Shown here in pieces: positions 7,637 through 15,566 of a stretch of DNA of 29,813 nucleotides (position 1 is its first letter; each line of letters starts with the position of its first letter). The stretch lies in the IMG/VR virus record IMGVR_UViG_3300025646_000221, positions 1 to 29,813 of that record; one strand, given 5' to 3'. The DNA is from a virus. The notes under the pieces are model-generated. The model searched no databases and was not told the origin of the DNA. It saw nothing but the letters and a program-made list of their open reading frames with translations. Both the position numbers and the translations under genes were made by a program.

Positions 7637-8157
7637 TGTCACAGACAGTAGATTTATTTTTAGTATATCATTTCATAAAAAGATTGTCAACACCTTTCAA
7701 CGAAACTAAGGCTTTTCGGTTAGGACTGATTGATGAGAAAGGAAAGAAATTAAAGAAAGCGTCTTCTTCAGAAGAGAAGAACGCAATGACTTATTATGAT
7801 CGTTTGATATTCAATCTCAAAAGACTTCTATCTAAAGTTGGAGTAGAAAGTAAGTTTACGACATTTGCCGCAGCACTATTTCTTATCAAAGAAGGGAATA
7901 AACCTAAAGATAAGAGAGTGACTTACATATCAGAAAGTGAATTTTATGAGTTTAAGAACGAAAATAAGAAACTTTTGTTGAGTTTAATGAATGAAGATGC
8001 TCCTGTTAATGCTGTGGGTGGTGGCAATATTGCTGGTGCTGGTCCTGGTGAAGATCCACCAATGAGAAAAAAAGTTATTGATAGATATAGAAAGAAAAAT
8101 AAAGCACAAGCAAATACTGTAGGTCGTAAAGTCTATTCGATGATAAGGACGACCTGA
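7636..8157 (+). CDS. Conserved T4-like virion-region protein
   Basis: 173 residues, coupled on both sides by one-base stop/start overlaps. It begins MSQTVDLFLVYHFIKRLSTP, continues with FNETKAFRLGLIDEKGK and TYYDRLIFNLKRLLSKV, and has the Gly-rich motif APVNAVGGGNIAGAG near residue 128. Such V-N-x-x-G-x-G-x-I-A-G motifs occur in structural proteins of several tailed phages that are annotated only as hypothetical. The last 35 residues are basic (KKVIDRYRKKNKAQ). Its place between a DUF7207-like gene and a large tail protein is typical of T4-like marine phages. Function unknown. Confidence 0.65.
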   Translation: MSQTVDLFLVYHFIKRLSTPFNETKAFRLGLIDEKGKKLKKASSSEEKNAMTYYDRLIFNLKRLLSKVGVESKFTTFAAALFLIKEGNKPKDKRVTYISESEFYEFKNENKKLLLSLMNEDAPVNAVGGGNIAGAGPGEDPPMRKKVIDRYRKKNKAQANTVGRKVYSMIRTT

Positions 8158-9719
8158 TGGCTCAGTGGCGTAAAGATATACAAGAATATGATGGTCAATC
8201 GACTCGTCATGAAGTACAAATTCGAGCAGATCAATACGGTAATTTGTTAGGTGAAGGTGCAACACATAAATCTGCATTTGGTGAACTTATATCAATACCT
8301 ATTACACCAGTAATTCAGTTGGATGGTCTTTACGGATTAACGTCAAATAAATTCGAAACATTTGTTGGTGCTGCTAGTGGTACCGCTAATACAACTCCTA
8401 CTCTTATGCAAGTTGGCACAGAATCTGGCATAGGAGGATATGGTGTTATTCGTTCTAGAAGAGTTGTTAGATATCGCCCAGGACAAGGAGCTTTGTGTAG
8501 ATTTACGGCAAAGTTTCATACAGGAACCGCAGGATATACACAAAGAGCAGGGTTTTTCGCACAAGAACAAGCACTTCAAATAGGATATGATGGCACGTCT
8601 TTTGGTATTCTAAGAGAAAATGGCGGTAAAGCTCATATTCACGTATTTCAAATAACAACACTAGATGCTGGAGATGTTACTGTTGAACTTAATGGAACAT
8701 CATACGCCGCAGTTACAGTATCTGGTACTACATTAGGTGATAGAATTGCTTCACTTAGTGTAGGTCTTTTATTAGACAACAGTTTCTCCGCAGCATGGAT
8801 ACCTGAATATGATAATACGAAGATTTGTTTTCTTTCTACAAGTCTTGGTGTTAAAGGCGGTGCTTATTCTATGTCTAGCACAGCAACAATCTCTACAACA
8901 AATAGTACTATACAAACGGGAATATCTACAACAGCTAATTGGATACCACAAACATCGTTCAATGTAGATAAGTTAGATGGAAATGGTCCAAGTGGTGTAT
9001 TATTAGATCCACAAAAATTAAATGTGTATCAAATAAATTTTCGTTGGTTGGGCGCTGGTGAAATGAGATTCGCGGTAGAGAATCCAATTAATGGTGATAT
9101 GATATTTTTTCACCATATTCATTATACTAATCAAAATACAGATGTACATATTGATAATCCTTCATTAAAAATTGGTTATGTGGCAGCAAGTCTCGGTGGA
9201 ACTGGGACGAATGTTATAGTTCAAGGTGCATCAATGATGGGCGCTGTAGAAGGATTAATATCACCTACAGCACAACCAACTTCTGCTACAAATACTAGAA
9301 CTGCAGGAATGAGTTCTGGTACAGAGTGGACTGTTCTGGGTATTAAAAATAACGTTATTCACACTAATAAAATTAACATGAGAGAGATGATATTAAAGTC
9401 ACTCAGTGTTGGTGGCACAACAGCAGGTGGAGCACCACTCACAGTAACGATGTGGTATAATCCTGTAACCATTGATAATCTGGTTTGGTTGCCAAGAGGA
9501 AATGAATCTGCTTCGTCATATAGTACAACAGAAACAAGTGTAACAACAACAGGTTTAATACCATTATTTTCTATTTTACTTTCTGATAATGCTTCAGAAA
9601 TTGTAAACCTAGATGATTTGAGAATAGTAATTCCACCCAATAATGAAATTGTAGTAACAGTAATATCTACTGCTAATATCAATAGAGCGGGCGTTGCATT
9701 AACTTGGTTAGAAGATTAA
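8157..9719 (+). CDS. Large virion / tail structural protein
   Basis: 520 residues, beta-rich, with Gly/Ser/Thr repeats and no enzymatic motif. The N-terminal portion (RKDIQEYDGQSTRHEVQIRA, then SAFGELISIPITPVIQLDG) is a block I associate with fibre or baseplate-attached adhesins of marine myoviruses: AFGE-L, then P-x-x-Q-x-x-x-x-Y. The middle looks like a lectin or jelly-roll type repeat. The C-terminus (SILLSDNASEIVNLDDLRIV, then IPPNNEIVVTVIS) resembles a terminal beta-sandwich. It closes the structural cluster; a lysis module follows after 10 bases. A receptor-interaction role is plausible but not shown. Start ATG 8157 overlaps the preceding TGA. Confidence 0.65.
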   Translation: MAQWRKDIQEYDGQSTRHEVQIRADQYGNLLGEGATHKSAFGELISIPITPVIQLDGLYGLTSNKFETFVGAASGTANTTPTLMQVGTESGIGGYGVIRSRRVVRYRPGQGALCRFTAKFHTGTAGYTQRAGFFAQEQALQIGYDGTSFGILRENGGKAHIHVFQITTLDAGDVTVELNGTSYAAVTVSGTTLGDRIASLSVGLLLDNSFSAAWIPEYDNTKICFLSTSLGVKGGAYSMSSTATISTTNSTIQTGISTTANWIPQTSFNVDKLDGNGPSGVLLDPQKLNVYQINFRWLGAGEMRFAVENPINGDMIFFHHIHYTNQNTDVHIDNPSLKIGYVAASLGGTGTNVIVQGASMMGAVEGLISPTAQPTSATNTRTAGMSSGTEWTVLGIKNNVIHTNKINMREMILKSLSVGGTTAGGAPLTVTMWYNPVTIDNLVWLPRGNESASSYSTTETSVTTTGLIPLFSILLSDNASEIVNLDDLRIVIPPNNEIVVTVISTANINRAGVALTWLED

Positions 9720-9729
9720 GGAGAAAAAT

Positions 9730-9882
9730 ATGTTAGAATGGTTAGGTTCAATTTTAGATCACATTAACTGGTTCTGGTTAATTGTAGGTCTATTAGTTGG
9801 TTGGAACGTATTACCACAACCAGCTTGGGTTTCTAGTTCAATCGCATGGATTAAGAACAAAATTAAAGGCGCAGGTGCGTAA
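9730..9882 (+). CDS. Small membrane protein, holin candidate
   Basis: A 50-residue ORF with a GGAGAAAAAT site 6 bases after the previous stop. It begins MLEWLGSILDHINWFWLIVG and has one hydrophobic helix (about 13-32), a short Pro-containing turn and a positively charged amphipathic tail (WIKNKIKGAGA). A short transmembrane protein immediately before i- and o-spanin genes fits a small holin or antiholin. It overlaps the i-spanin gene by one base (TAATG). No endolysin lies in the window, so the assignment depends on context. Confidence 0.55.
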   Translation: MLEWLGSILDHINWFWLIVGLLVGWNVLPQPAWVSSSIAWIKNKIKGAGA

Positions 9883-10367
9883 TGTCTCGTATCTTAGTTC
9901 CTTTAATTCTTCTGTTAATCATCGGTGGATTAGGCGCCGGTGGTTACTTCTATACGCAAATGCTTGAAGCTAAACTTGAAGCACAAGAGCAAAAAACTCA
10001 GCGCGCATTAGAAGTAGCAGAAGAACAAAAGGTAACAATGGAGAGAATGCAAGCAGACATTCAAAAGATGGCTGAAGTTCAACAAGAGTTGAATACCAAG
10101 ATAATTGCCGCTGAACAGAATGTAGTTAATCTAAATAATAAGTTTGATACAGACTCTAGCGGCAAAGCGCGTGACATTGGTAGAAAAGCAATAGAAGATC
10201 CAGTCAAATGGAGCATAAAGATAAATAGAGCTACAAAGGATGCTTTGAGATGTAATGAGTTGGCTTCTGGTGCTGAGGCACTACCAGATGAGAAAAATAG
10301 TCAATGTCCAGAGCTTGTGCCTGGTGGTGGATACGAAACCCAACCTAAAGAAGAGAAAAAACAATGA
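9882..10367 (+). CDS. i-spanin (Rz-like inner membrane subunit)
   Basis: 161 residues: an N-terminal transmembrane anchor (about 5-27, VPLILLLIIGGLGAGGYFY), then a long periplasmic coiled coil (about 30-95) rich in Gln/Glu/Lys heptads, then a C-terminal domain DIGRKAIEDPVKWSIKINRA followed by TKDALRCNELASG and a second Cys in SQCPEL. This is the layout of Rz-type i-spanins, and the TKDALRC...QCPEL pair recurs in T4-like marine phages. With the lipoprotein encoded next it would span the periplasm and fuse inner and outer membranes at lysis. The o-spanin start overlaps its stop by four bases (ATGA), as usual for such pairs. Confidence 0.8.
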   Translation: MSRILVPLILLLIIGGLGAGGYFYTQMLEAKLEAQEQKTQRALEVAEEQKVTMERMQADIQKMAEVQQELNTKIIAAEQNVVNLNNKFDTDSSGKARDIGRKAIEDPVKWSIKINRATKDALRCNELASGAEALPDEKNSQCPELVPGGGYETQPKEEKKQ

Positions 10368-10726
10368 AAAAGATACTTTCATTAGTAGCCGTTTCTTTTC
10401 TTGTTGTCGGATGTCAGACTTCCAGTTTGAATGAGTTTTTAATGAAACCAAAGGTAGTTGAAAAACCAAATTTGGTAGTACAGACACCAAGACCTGTACA
10501 GAGTAAGAATGTAGAGTTTGTTATTATTACAAAAGAGAATGTGGATGAAGTTTTTAGTAACTTAGAAAAAAGTGGACAGGATATGGTTTTCTTTGCACTT
10601 ACTGACGATGGATATAAAGCCTTGTCACTAAGTGTTGCAGATATGAGACGTTTTGTTATTCAACAAAATGCCGTAGTAAAAGCGTATAAAGATTATTATG
10701 AAACTAAAAAAGAAGAGAAAAAATGA
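10364..10726 (+). CDS. o-spanin (outer membrane lipoprotein subunit)
   Basis: 120 residues beginning with a lipoprotein signal, MKKILSLVAVSFLVVGCQTS. The lipobox LVVGC puts the lipidated Cys at residue 17, followed by Gln-Thr, which fits outer-membrane sorting. The mature part has a Pro-containing linker and a compact domain, FVIITKENVDEVFSNLEKS then FFALTDDGYKALSLSVADMR, ending in a helix with YKDYYETKKEEKK. That domain is one I recognise from o-spanins encoded beside Rz-like proteins in T4-like phages. Immediate coupling to the i-spanin supports the call. It implies a host with an outer membrane. Confidence 0.8.
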   Translation: MKKILSLVAVSFLVVGCQTSSLNEFLMKPKVVEKPNLVVQTPRPVQSKNVEFVIITKENVDEVFSNLEKSGQDMVFFALTDDGYKALSLSVADMRRFVIQQNAVVKAYKDYYETKKEEKK

Positions 10727-10839
10727 TATCAGAACCAAGAAAATGTAAATCTTGCGGGCATCGATGCCATTGCTATGCTCCAGAATGCAAAGAGTGTATT
10801 AATGACGTTTGTACAAAGTGTGACTGTAAAGAAAAATAA
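10723..10839 (+). CDS. Cys-rich 38-aa peptide
   Basis: A 38-residue ORF starting at the ATGA overlap with the o-spanin stop. It has eight cysteines in 28 residues with three C-x2-C pairs (KSCGHRCHCYAPECKEC, then CTKCDC). This arrangement could bind one or two zinc ions as a minimal treble-clef or knuckle. It is hydrophilic with no signal peptide. Short peptides of this kind (P-R-K-C-x-x-C-x-H-x-C-H-C) are common in T4-like cyanophages and marine phages, with no known function. Confidence 0.55.
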   Translation: MISEPRKCKSCGHRCHCYAPECKECINDVCTKCDCKEK

Positions 10840-10850
10840 AAGAGAGTACC

Positions 10851-11261
10851 ATGTCAGATCTGGAAACAGAAGTCAAGATTCTGCAAAAGGATCTGATTAC
10901 ATTTCAATCTATCCTGGATAAGTTCGATACCACAATATCGAAACTTACAGAAATAAGCAATAATCTAGCAAAAGTTATTGCTGTCCAGGATAGTAAAATC
11001 GAATCACAAGAAAAAGCAATAGAAATTATTCATAGAAGAATAACAGACACCCAAGAAGAATTGGGTAGTCAATTAAGCGAACACTATAAAGTTATTCTAG
11101 AGAAAATCAAAGAATTACAAAACGAACAAAAAACTCATGCACATGAGATGTCATCTAGAGTTGATGCATTAGAGAAATGGAGATATATAGTTATTGGTGG
11201 TTCTATTGTATTAGGTTTCTTACTTTCTAGAGTAGATTTTATCAATAAGATTCTAGGGTGA
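10851..11261 (+). CDS. XhlA-like coiled-coil protein with C-terminal membrane anchor
   Basis: 136 residues starting MSDLETEVKILQKDL, with an AGAGAG site upstream. Residues 3-108 are almost continuous heptad coiled coil. The end, ALEKWRYIVIGGSIVLGFLL (about 106-125), is a single transmembrane helix followed by SRVDFINKILG. This matches the layout of the haemolysin XhlA family (L-E-K-W-R-W/Y-x-V-x-G...), small membrane proteins of phage lysis cassettes. It is tail-anchored with the coil on the cytoplasmic side if it inserts post-translationally. Its place after the spanin pair supports a lysis or membrane role, which remains inferred. Confidence 0.65.
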   Translation: MSDLETEVKILQKDLITFQSILDKFDTTISKLTEISNNLAKVIAVQDSKIESQEKAIEIIHRRITDTQEELGSQLSEHYKVILEKIKELQNEQKTHAHEMSSRVDALEKWRYIVIGGSIVLGFLLSRVDFINKILG

Positions 11262-11280
11262 CAATACGAATTATAGTACC

Positions 11281-11317
11281 TGTCAACCATTTTGTCAACT
11301 AAAAAAAGCAGTTGACA
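11281..11317 (+). promoter_or_regulatory. Inverted-repeat cluster, operator-like
   Basis: TGTCAAC occurs at 11281-11287 and again at 11293-11300 (as TGTCAACT). The perfect inverse AGTTGACA is at 11310-11317, so 11293-11300 and 11310-11317 form an 8-bp stem with a 9-base A-rich loop. The last copy contains the -35 hexamer of the promoter at 11312-11340. This geometry suits a repressor or activator site covering -35. A terminator is less likely because the stem is AT-rich and is followed by GAAATTATTTT rather than a pure T run. No binding protein can be named. Confidence 0.45.
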
Positions 11318-11340
11318 GAAATTATTTTATTATGTATACT
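11312..11340 (+). promoter_or_regulatory. Sigma-70-type promoter for the primase operon
   Basis: TTGACA at 11312-11317, a 17-base spacer and TATACT at 11335-11340. This is a perfect -35 with a 5/6 -10 match. The expected start is about 11347, just 3 bases before the GGAGG of the primase gene, so the leader would be only 12-14 bases. It is the first recognised promoter after the lysis module and separates late-type genes from replication genes. Confidence 0.7.
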
Positions 11341-11359
11341 TTGAATAATGGAGGTACGA

Positions 11360-12352
11360 ATGCTTTGGATTGACACAAAATACGCAGGTCTTATTTCGCC
11401 AAAATTAGATAAATGGAAAGTTAAGCAGACAAATCCCTTTGTCGCTAATTTTCGTTGTCCTATTTGTGGTGATTCGGCTTCTAATCCTAATAAAGCCCGT
11501 GGTTATCTTCTTCAACATAAAAACAGTATGATGTTGAAGTGTCATAACTGTGGAATTTCTATGGGATTAGATAAGTTGATAGAAAAGCTTGATTCTTCTC
11601 TATATCAACAATATAAATTAGAAAAATTTGGAAAAAAATTTGAGAAAAAATCTTTCGATTTTAAACCTAAATTTGAAACAAAAAGTATCGAAGACCTTCC
11701 AGATTTTATCGAAAATATCACAAATCTAGATGTAAATCATCCGGCAGTACTATATTGTAAAAGTAGAAAACTACCAGATTATAAATTAAAATACATCTAC
11801 TATATTGATGATGTCTCAAGAATTACAGAGGTAGTAGAGAAATATAAGAATCGAATTAAGACTAACGAAGGTAGGATCGTATTACCATTTTATTCAAAAA
11901 ATAATGATATAGTAGGATTTACTATGAGAGCGATTGATAAAAATCCTCTTAGATATATAACTATTCGACTTCGTGAAGATGAACCTATGATATATGGATT
12001 AGAACGGATTAATTTAAAGAAAAAAGTTGTATGTGTAGAAGGTCCTATTGATAGTTTATTTTTGTCTAATGCAGTTGCTGTCAGTGGTGCTGACATGAAG
12101 AAAGCCACGGAGATTTTACCAAAAAACACTATTTACGTTTTTGATAATCAACCTAGAAATAAAACTATTTGTAATTTACTTGACAGAATGATAAGAAACA
12201 ATTATACTGTTTGTATCTGGCCGAACAATCTCTATGGTAAAGATATCAATGATATGGTTTTGACTGGATACAGTGTCGAGAAAATTATATATAATAACTC
12301 ATATTCAGATCTAGGTGCTATGTTAAAATTTAATGAATGGAGAAAAGTGTAA
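11360..12352 (+). CDS. DNA primase (T4 gp61-like)
   Basis: 330 residues. ATG 11360 is preferred to 11348 because GGAGG (11350-11354) serves it. The N-terminal zinc-binding domain is C33-P-I-C36 ... C61-H-N-C64 (CPICGDSASN and LKCHNCGIS). A helical linker follows, then a TOPRIM-type core: VEGPIDSLFLSNAVAVSGAD with Glu near residue 227, and YVFDNQPRN as the acidic strand, where Asp-Asn replaces Asp-x-Asp as in T4-type primases. It makes RNA primers for lagging-strand synthesis together with a replicative helicase, which is not in the window. It heads the replication/nucleotide segment right behind a strong promoter. The length is close to T4 gp61 (about 340). Confidence 0.85.
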   Translation: MLWIDTKYAGLISPKLDKWKVKQTNPFVANFRCPICGDSASNPNKARGYLLQHKNSMMLKCHNCGISMGLDKLIEKLDSSLYQQYKLEKFGKKFEKKSFDFKPKFETKSIEDLPDFIENITNLDVNHPAVLYCKSRKLPDYKLKYIYYIDDVSRITEVVEKYKNRIKTNEGRIVLPFYSKNNDIVGFTMRAIDKNPLRYITIRLREDEPMIYGLERINLKKKVVCVEGPIDSLFLSNAVAVSGADMKKATEILPKNTIYVFDNQPRNKTICNLLDRMIRNNYTVCIWPNNLYGKDINDMVLTGYSVEKIIYNNSYSDLGAMLKFNEWRKV

Positions 12353-12447
12353 TGTCATGGCCACATAAGAATAGACCAAGAAAAGGTCGTAGAAAAATTG
12401 GATCAACCAAACGTAAGAATGCCAGTAAAAACCGTAAGAGGAAATAA
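12352..12447 (+). CDS. 31-aa highly basic peptide
   Basis: A minimal ORF joined by one-base TAATG overlaps to the primase gene upstream and the envelope-protein gene downstream, so ribosomes can pass through all three. The peptide has 31 residues: it begins MSWPHKNRPRKGRRKIGSTK and ends in KNASKNRKRK, with about half Lys or Arg and no acidic residue. Nucleic-acid binding is likely from composition. Conservation of the overlaps and the lack of rare codons argue for a real gene, but I recognise no family. Confidence 0.5.
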   Translation: MSWPHKNRPRKGRRKIGSTKRKNASKNRKRK

Positions 12448-12944
12448 TGTTTAACGAAAAACATATGTTCTATATAATTATAGCTACAATAGCCATAATT
12501 ATTGCTATTCTTATTCCTATGAATGTTAACGCAGAAGAAATCAAAATTAAAGATATATATAAAACCCAACAAAGAGCGATACCTAAAGTAGAAACTGTAT
12601 GTACAGATAGACAGGTTCCGATATATAATAATCAACAATCATCTGATGGTTCTTCAATTTTAGGAACTATCATTGGTGGTGTAGCAGGTGGATTACTTGG
12701 ATCTACAGTAGGTAAGGGTACTGGAAAGAGTGTTGCTATAGGTGGTGGTGCTGTTGCTGGTGCTTTAGCTGGTAATCAAGTTGGTAAAAACATGGGTAGT
12801 AGTAATGATGTTGTTGGATATCAGAATGTACAACAATGCACTCCTCATACGAGGTATGATTATGTAAATGAAGAAATATATAGTCATAGCGAAATCACTT
12901 TCTGGTACAATGGACAATATAAAACATTAACATTTATTAAGTGA
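12447..12944 (+). CDS. Glycine-zipper envelope protein (17-kDa antigen / SlyB-like)
   Basis: 165 residues. There is a hydrophobic segment at about 8-25 followed by NVNAEE, so either a cleavable signal peptide with a cut after Ala or a membrane anchor. Residues about 68-118 form a glycine zipper: SSILGTIIGGVAGGLLGSTV, then GGGAVAGALAGNQVGKNMG. This is the Rickettsia 17-kDa/2TM motif (PF05433-type). Two Cys (ETVCTDRQ and VQQCTPH) flank the zipper, and the C-terminus (ITFWYNGQYKTLTF) is the short beta unit seen in bacterial homologues. Such proteins insert in bacterial envelopes. In a phage this suggests host-envelope stabilisation or superinfection exclusion, which is inference. It sits between primase and thyX. 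Confidence 0.75.
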   Translation: MFNEKHMFYIIIATIAIIIAILIPMNVNAEEIKIKDIYKTQQRAIPKVETVCTDRQVPIYNNQQSSDGSSILGTIIGGVAGGLLGSTVGKGTGKSVAIGGGAVAGALAGNQVGKNMGSSNDVVGYQNVQQCTPHTRYDYVNEEIYSHSEITFWYNGQYKTLTFIK

Positions 12945-12950
12945 GGTTTT

Positions 12951-13610
12951 ATGGAATATTTTGATTATAGTACACGATTGATTTCTATGACCGAACCGTT
13001 GATTGATGACGTAAATACATCCGAAGAACTTGTAGCATTCTGTGCAAGAGTTTCAAATCCAACAAATCAAACAAACAACGAGACCGCAGGAAAACTTCTA
13101 TCTTATTGTAAAAAGAATTCTCATTGGTCTATCTTTGAGATGGTAGACGCAACAATTGAGATTAAGTGTACAAGAGATATTGGTAGACAGATTCTGCGGC
13201 ATCGGTCTTTCAGTTTTCAAGAATTTAGTCAGCGATATGCTGAAGCACAGGATTTTACATGGAGGGAACCAAGACTACAAGATTCAAAGAATAGACAGAA
13301 TAGTCTAGAAGGAGTAGACAAAGACACGAGAGATAATTGGCAATTGATACAGACAAATGCCTTAGTTCAGGCCAAGAAAGATTATCAATGGGCATTGAAT
13401 ATGGGTATTGCTAAAGAAGTAGCAAGGTCTATTTTACCAGAAGGGCTCACGATGTCTACAATGTATATGAAGGGTTCTCTTCGTTCTTGGATTCATTATT
13501 GTGATCTTCGTATGGGTAATGGTACACAAAAAGAACACAGATTAATCGCAGAAAGTTGTTGGCAACTATTATCTGAGAAGTTTCCAACCGTATTTTTAGA
13601 GGGAAATTAA
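12951..13610 (+). CDS. thyX: Flavin-dependent thymidylate synthase
   Basis: 219 residues, the normal length for the family. The ThyX signature R-H-R-x2-S-x-N-E-x-S-x-R appears at 83-95 as RHRSFSFQEFSQR, with Gln in place of Asn. Further family features are KEVARSILPEG (about 135-145) and the C-terminal LRSWIHYCDLRMGNGTQKEH, with the conserved Arg/Gln/Glu that bind dUMP and FAD. It methylates dUMP to dTMP using CH2-tetrahydrofolate and reduced FAD in the cytoplasm. GAGG lies upstream of ATG 12951. The stop abuts the ribonucleotide reductase ATG with no gap, linking dTTP and dNTP supply in one operon. Confidence 0.92.
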   Translation: MEYFDYSTRLISMTEPLIDDVNTSEELVAFCARVSNPTNQTNNETAGKLLSYCKKNSHWSIFEMVDATIEIKCTRDIGRQILRHRSFSFQEFSQRYAEAQDFTWREPRLQDSKNRQNSLEGVDKDTRDNWQLIQTNALVQAKKDYQWALNMGIAKEVARSILPEGLTMSTMYMKGSLRSWIHYCDLRMGNGTQKEHRLIAESCWQLLSEKFPTVFLEGN

Positions 13611-15539
13611 ATGCAAAATCATCTTCCAACCGAATATCAACAGTTTATTCATCTATCACGTTATTCACGTTTTATGTGGGATAAGGGTAGACGTGAGAGT
13701 TGGACCGAGACTGTAAGTCGTTATTTTGATTTCTTTGAAGAAGATCTAAATGACAAACATGATTTTAAATTAAGTAAAAAAGACAGAGACGAACTAGAAG
13801 ATGCTGTATTAAATCAAAAGGTAATGCCCTCTATGCGGTGCCTTATGACTGCTGGTCCAGCATTGAAGAAAGAGAACGTTGCCGGTTATAACTGTTCATA
13901 TCTTGCGATTGATCGTGTTCAAGCATTTGATGAATTACTTTATATTCTTATGAATGGTACTGGTGTAGGATTCTCAGTAGAACGCCAGTTTGTTACTAAA
14001 CTTCCCGTTGTTGCCGAAGATTTCTTTGATTCAGATGTAGTAATCACAGTGGCAGATTCTAAGATTGGTTGGGCAAAGGCACTCAAGGAACTTATTGCTC
14101 TTCTCTATCAGGGTCAAGTACCTTCTTGGGATACTTCTAAAGTACGTCCAGCCGGATCACCATTAAAGACTTTTGGTGGTCGCGCATCTGGTCCAGAACC
14201 ACTTGAAGATCTTTTCAAGTTTGTAACCTCAATTTTCCGTGGAGCTGCTGGTCGTCGTTTATCTTCGCTTGAATGTCATGATATCGTATGTAAGATTGCT
14301 GAGATTGTAGTTGTAGGTGGTGTTCGTCGTAGTGCTCTTATCTCACTATCTAATCTATCTGATGATCGTATGAGACACGCAAAGGCAGGACAGTGGTGGG
14401 AACAAAACCCACAAAGAGCACTTTCAAATAATTCAGCATGTTATACAGAGAAGCCTGATATTGGTATCTTTATGGAAGAATGGTTATCTCTATACAACTC
14501 TAAGTCAGGTGAACGTGGACTGTTCAATCGTGAATCTGCAAAGAAGCAGGTAGCAAAGACAGGTCGTAGAGATGTAGATCATGAGTTTGGTACTAATCCA
14601 TGTTCAGAGATTATTCTGAGAGACCGTGAGTTTTGTAATCTTTCAGAAGTTGTGATTCGTTCTACAGATAGTCTAGAAACACTAAAGGAAAAGGTACGTC
14701 TTGCTACTATTCTTGGAACGTTTCAATCAACATTAACAAACTTTAGATATCTATCAAAGAAGTGGAGAGAGAATTGTGAAGAAGAACGTCTTTTGGGTGT
14801 TTCATTAACAGGGATTATGGACAATGATCTTACAAATGGAAAGAGTGAGAAGAGAGGTAACATTAAGACTCATCAAGTTCTACAGGAACTTAAAACCGTC
14901 GCAATCGAAACAAACAAAGAGTGGTCTAAGAAAATCGGTATCCCACAGTCAGTTTCGGTTACTTGTGTTAAACCTAGCGGCACTGTTAGTCAACTTGTTG
15001 ATGCTGCCAGTGGCATTCATGCACGACATAATCCTTACTATATACGGACGGTGCGTGGAGATAAAAAAGACCCTCTGGCGATCATGATGAGAGATGTTGG
15101 TTTTCCTGTTGAAGATGATGTAATGAAACCAGAACATACTTATGTGTTTTCATTTCCAATGAAGTCACCGGATAGTTCTGTGTTTCGAACTGATATGTCT
15201 GCAATTGAACAGTTGGAACTATGGAAGACTTATCAAGACGCTTGGTGTGAACATAAACCTTCTGTAACTATTTCTGTCAAAGAACATGAGTGGTTAGAGG
15301 TTGGTGCATGGTGTTATAAAAATTTTGATTATATGTCCGGTGTATCATTCTTACCATTTTCTGATCACACATATCGTCAAGCACCATATCAAGATTGCAC
15401 TGAGAAGGAATATCAGCAACTATTAGAGAAGATGCCAAAGAATGTGGATTGGGCTCTTCTACAGAATTATGAGACAACTGATCTAACACTTGGAGCGCAG
15501 GAAATGGCTTGTGCCGCTGGAGGATGTGAAATTATTTAA
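13611..15539 (+). CDS. nrdJ: Adenosylcobalamin-dependent ribonucleoside-triphosphate reductase (class II, monomeric)
   Basis: 642 residues. Key residues line up with the Lactobacillus leichmannii RTPR type: Cys95 in YNCSYL (redox partner), Asn329-Pro-Cys331-Ser-Glu333 in the active-site loop (thiyl radical Cys and Glu), Cys342 eleven residues later (as for C408 and C419 of RTPR), and C-terminal Cys634 and Cys639 in MACAAGGCEI (C-x4-C, as C731/C736). A glycyl-radical site and an NrdB partner are absent, which fits class II. It reduces NTPs to dNTPs with B12 coenzyme, so phage DNA synthesis would depend on host cobalamin. It is somewhat shorter than the bacterial enzyme (about 740). It follows thyX directly. 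Confidence 0.92.
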   Translation: MQNHLPTEYQQFIHLSRYSRFMWDKGRRESWTETVSRYFDFFEEDLNDKHDFKLSKKDRDELEDAVLNQKVMPSMRCLMTAGPALKKENVAGYNCSYLAIDRVQAFDELLYILMNGTGVGFSVERQFVTKLPVVAEDFFDSDVVITVADSKIGWAKALKELIALLYQGQVPSWDTSKVRPAGSPLKTFGGRASGPEPLEDLFKFVTSIFRGAAGRRLSSLECHDIVCKIAEIVVVGGVRRSALISLSNLSDDRMRHAKAGQWWEQNPQRALSNNSACYTEKPDIGIFMEEWLSLYNSKSGERGLFNRESAKKQVAKTGRRDVDHEFGTNPCSEIILRDREFCNLSEVVIRSTDSLETLKEKVRLATILGTFQSTLTNFRYLSKKWRENCEEERLLGVSLTGIMDNDLTNGKSEKRGNIKTHQVLQELKTVAIETNKEWSKKIGIPQSVSVTCVKPSGTVSQLVDAASGIHARHNPYYIRTVRGDKKDPLAIMMRDVGFPVEDDVMKPEHTYVFSFPMKSPDSSVFRTDMSAIEQLELWKTYQDAWCEHKPSVTISVKEHEWLEVGAWCYKNFDYMSGVSFLPFSDHTYRQAPYQDCTEKEYQQLLEKMPKNVDWALLQNYETTDLTLGAQEMACAAGGCEII

Positions 15540-15566
15540 AAGATTAAAAGTAACTCGGAGTATCAA

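Noticed and set aside
11293-11330. Rho-independent terminator after the XhlA-like gene
   Set aside because: The stem has only 3 GC pairs of 8 and is followed by a mixed A/T stretch; overlap with a -35 hexamer favours an operator.
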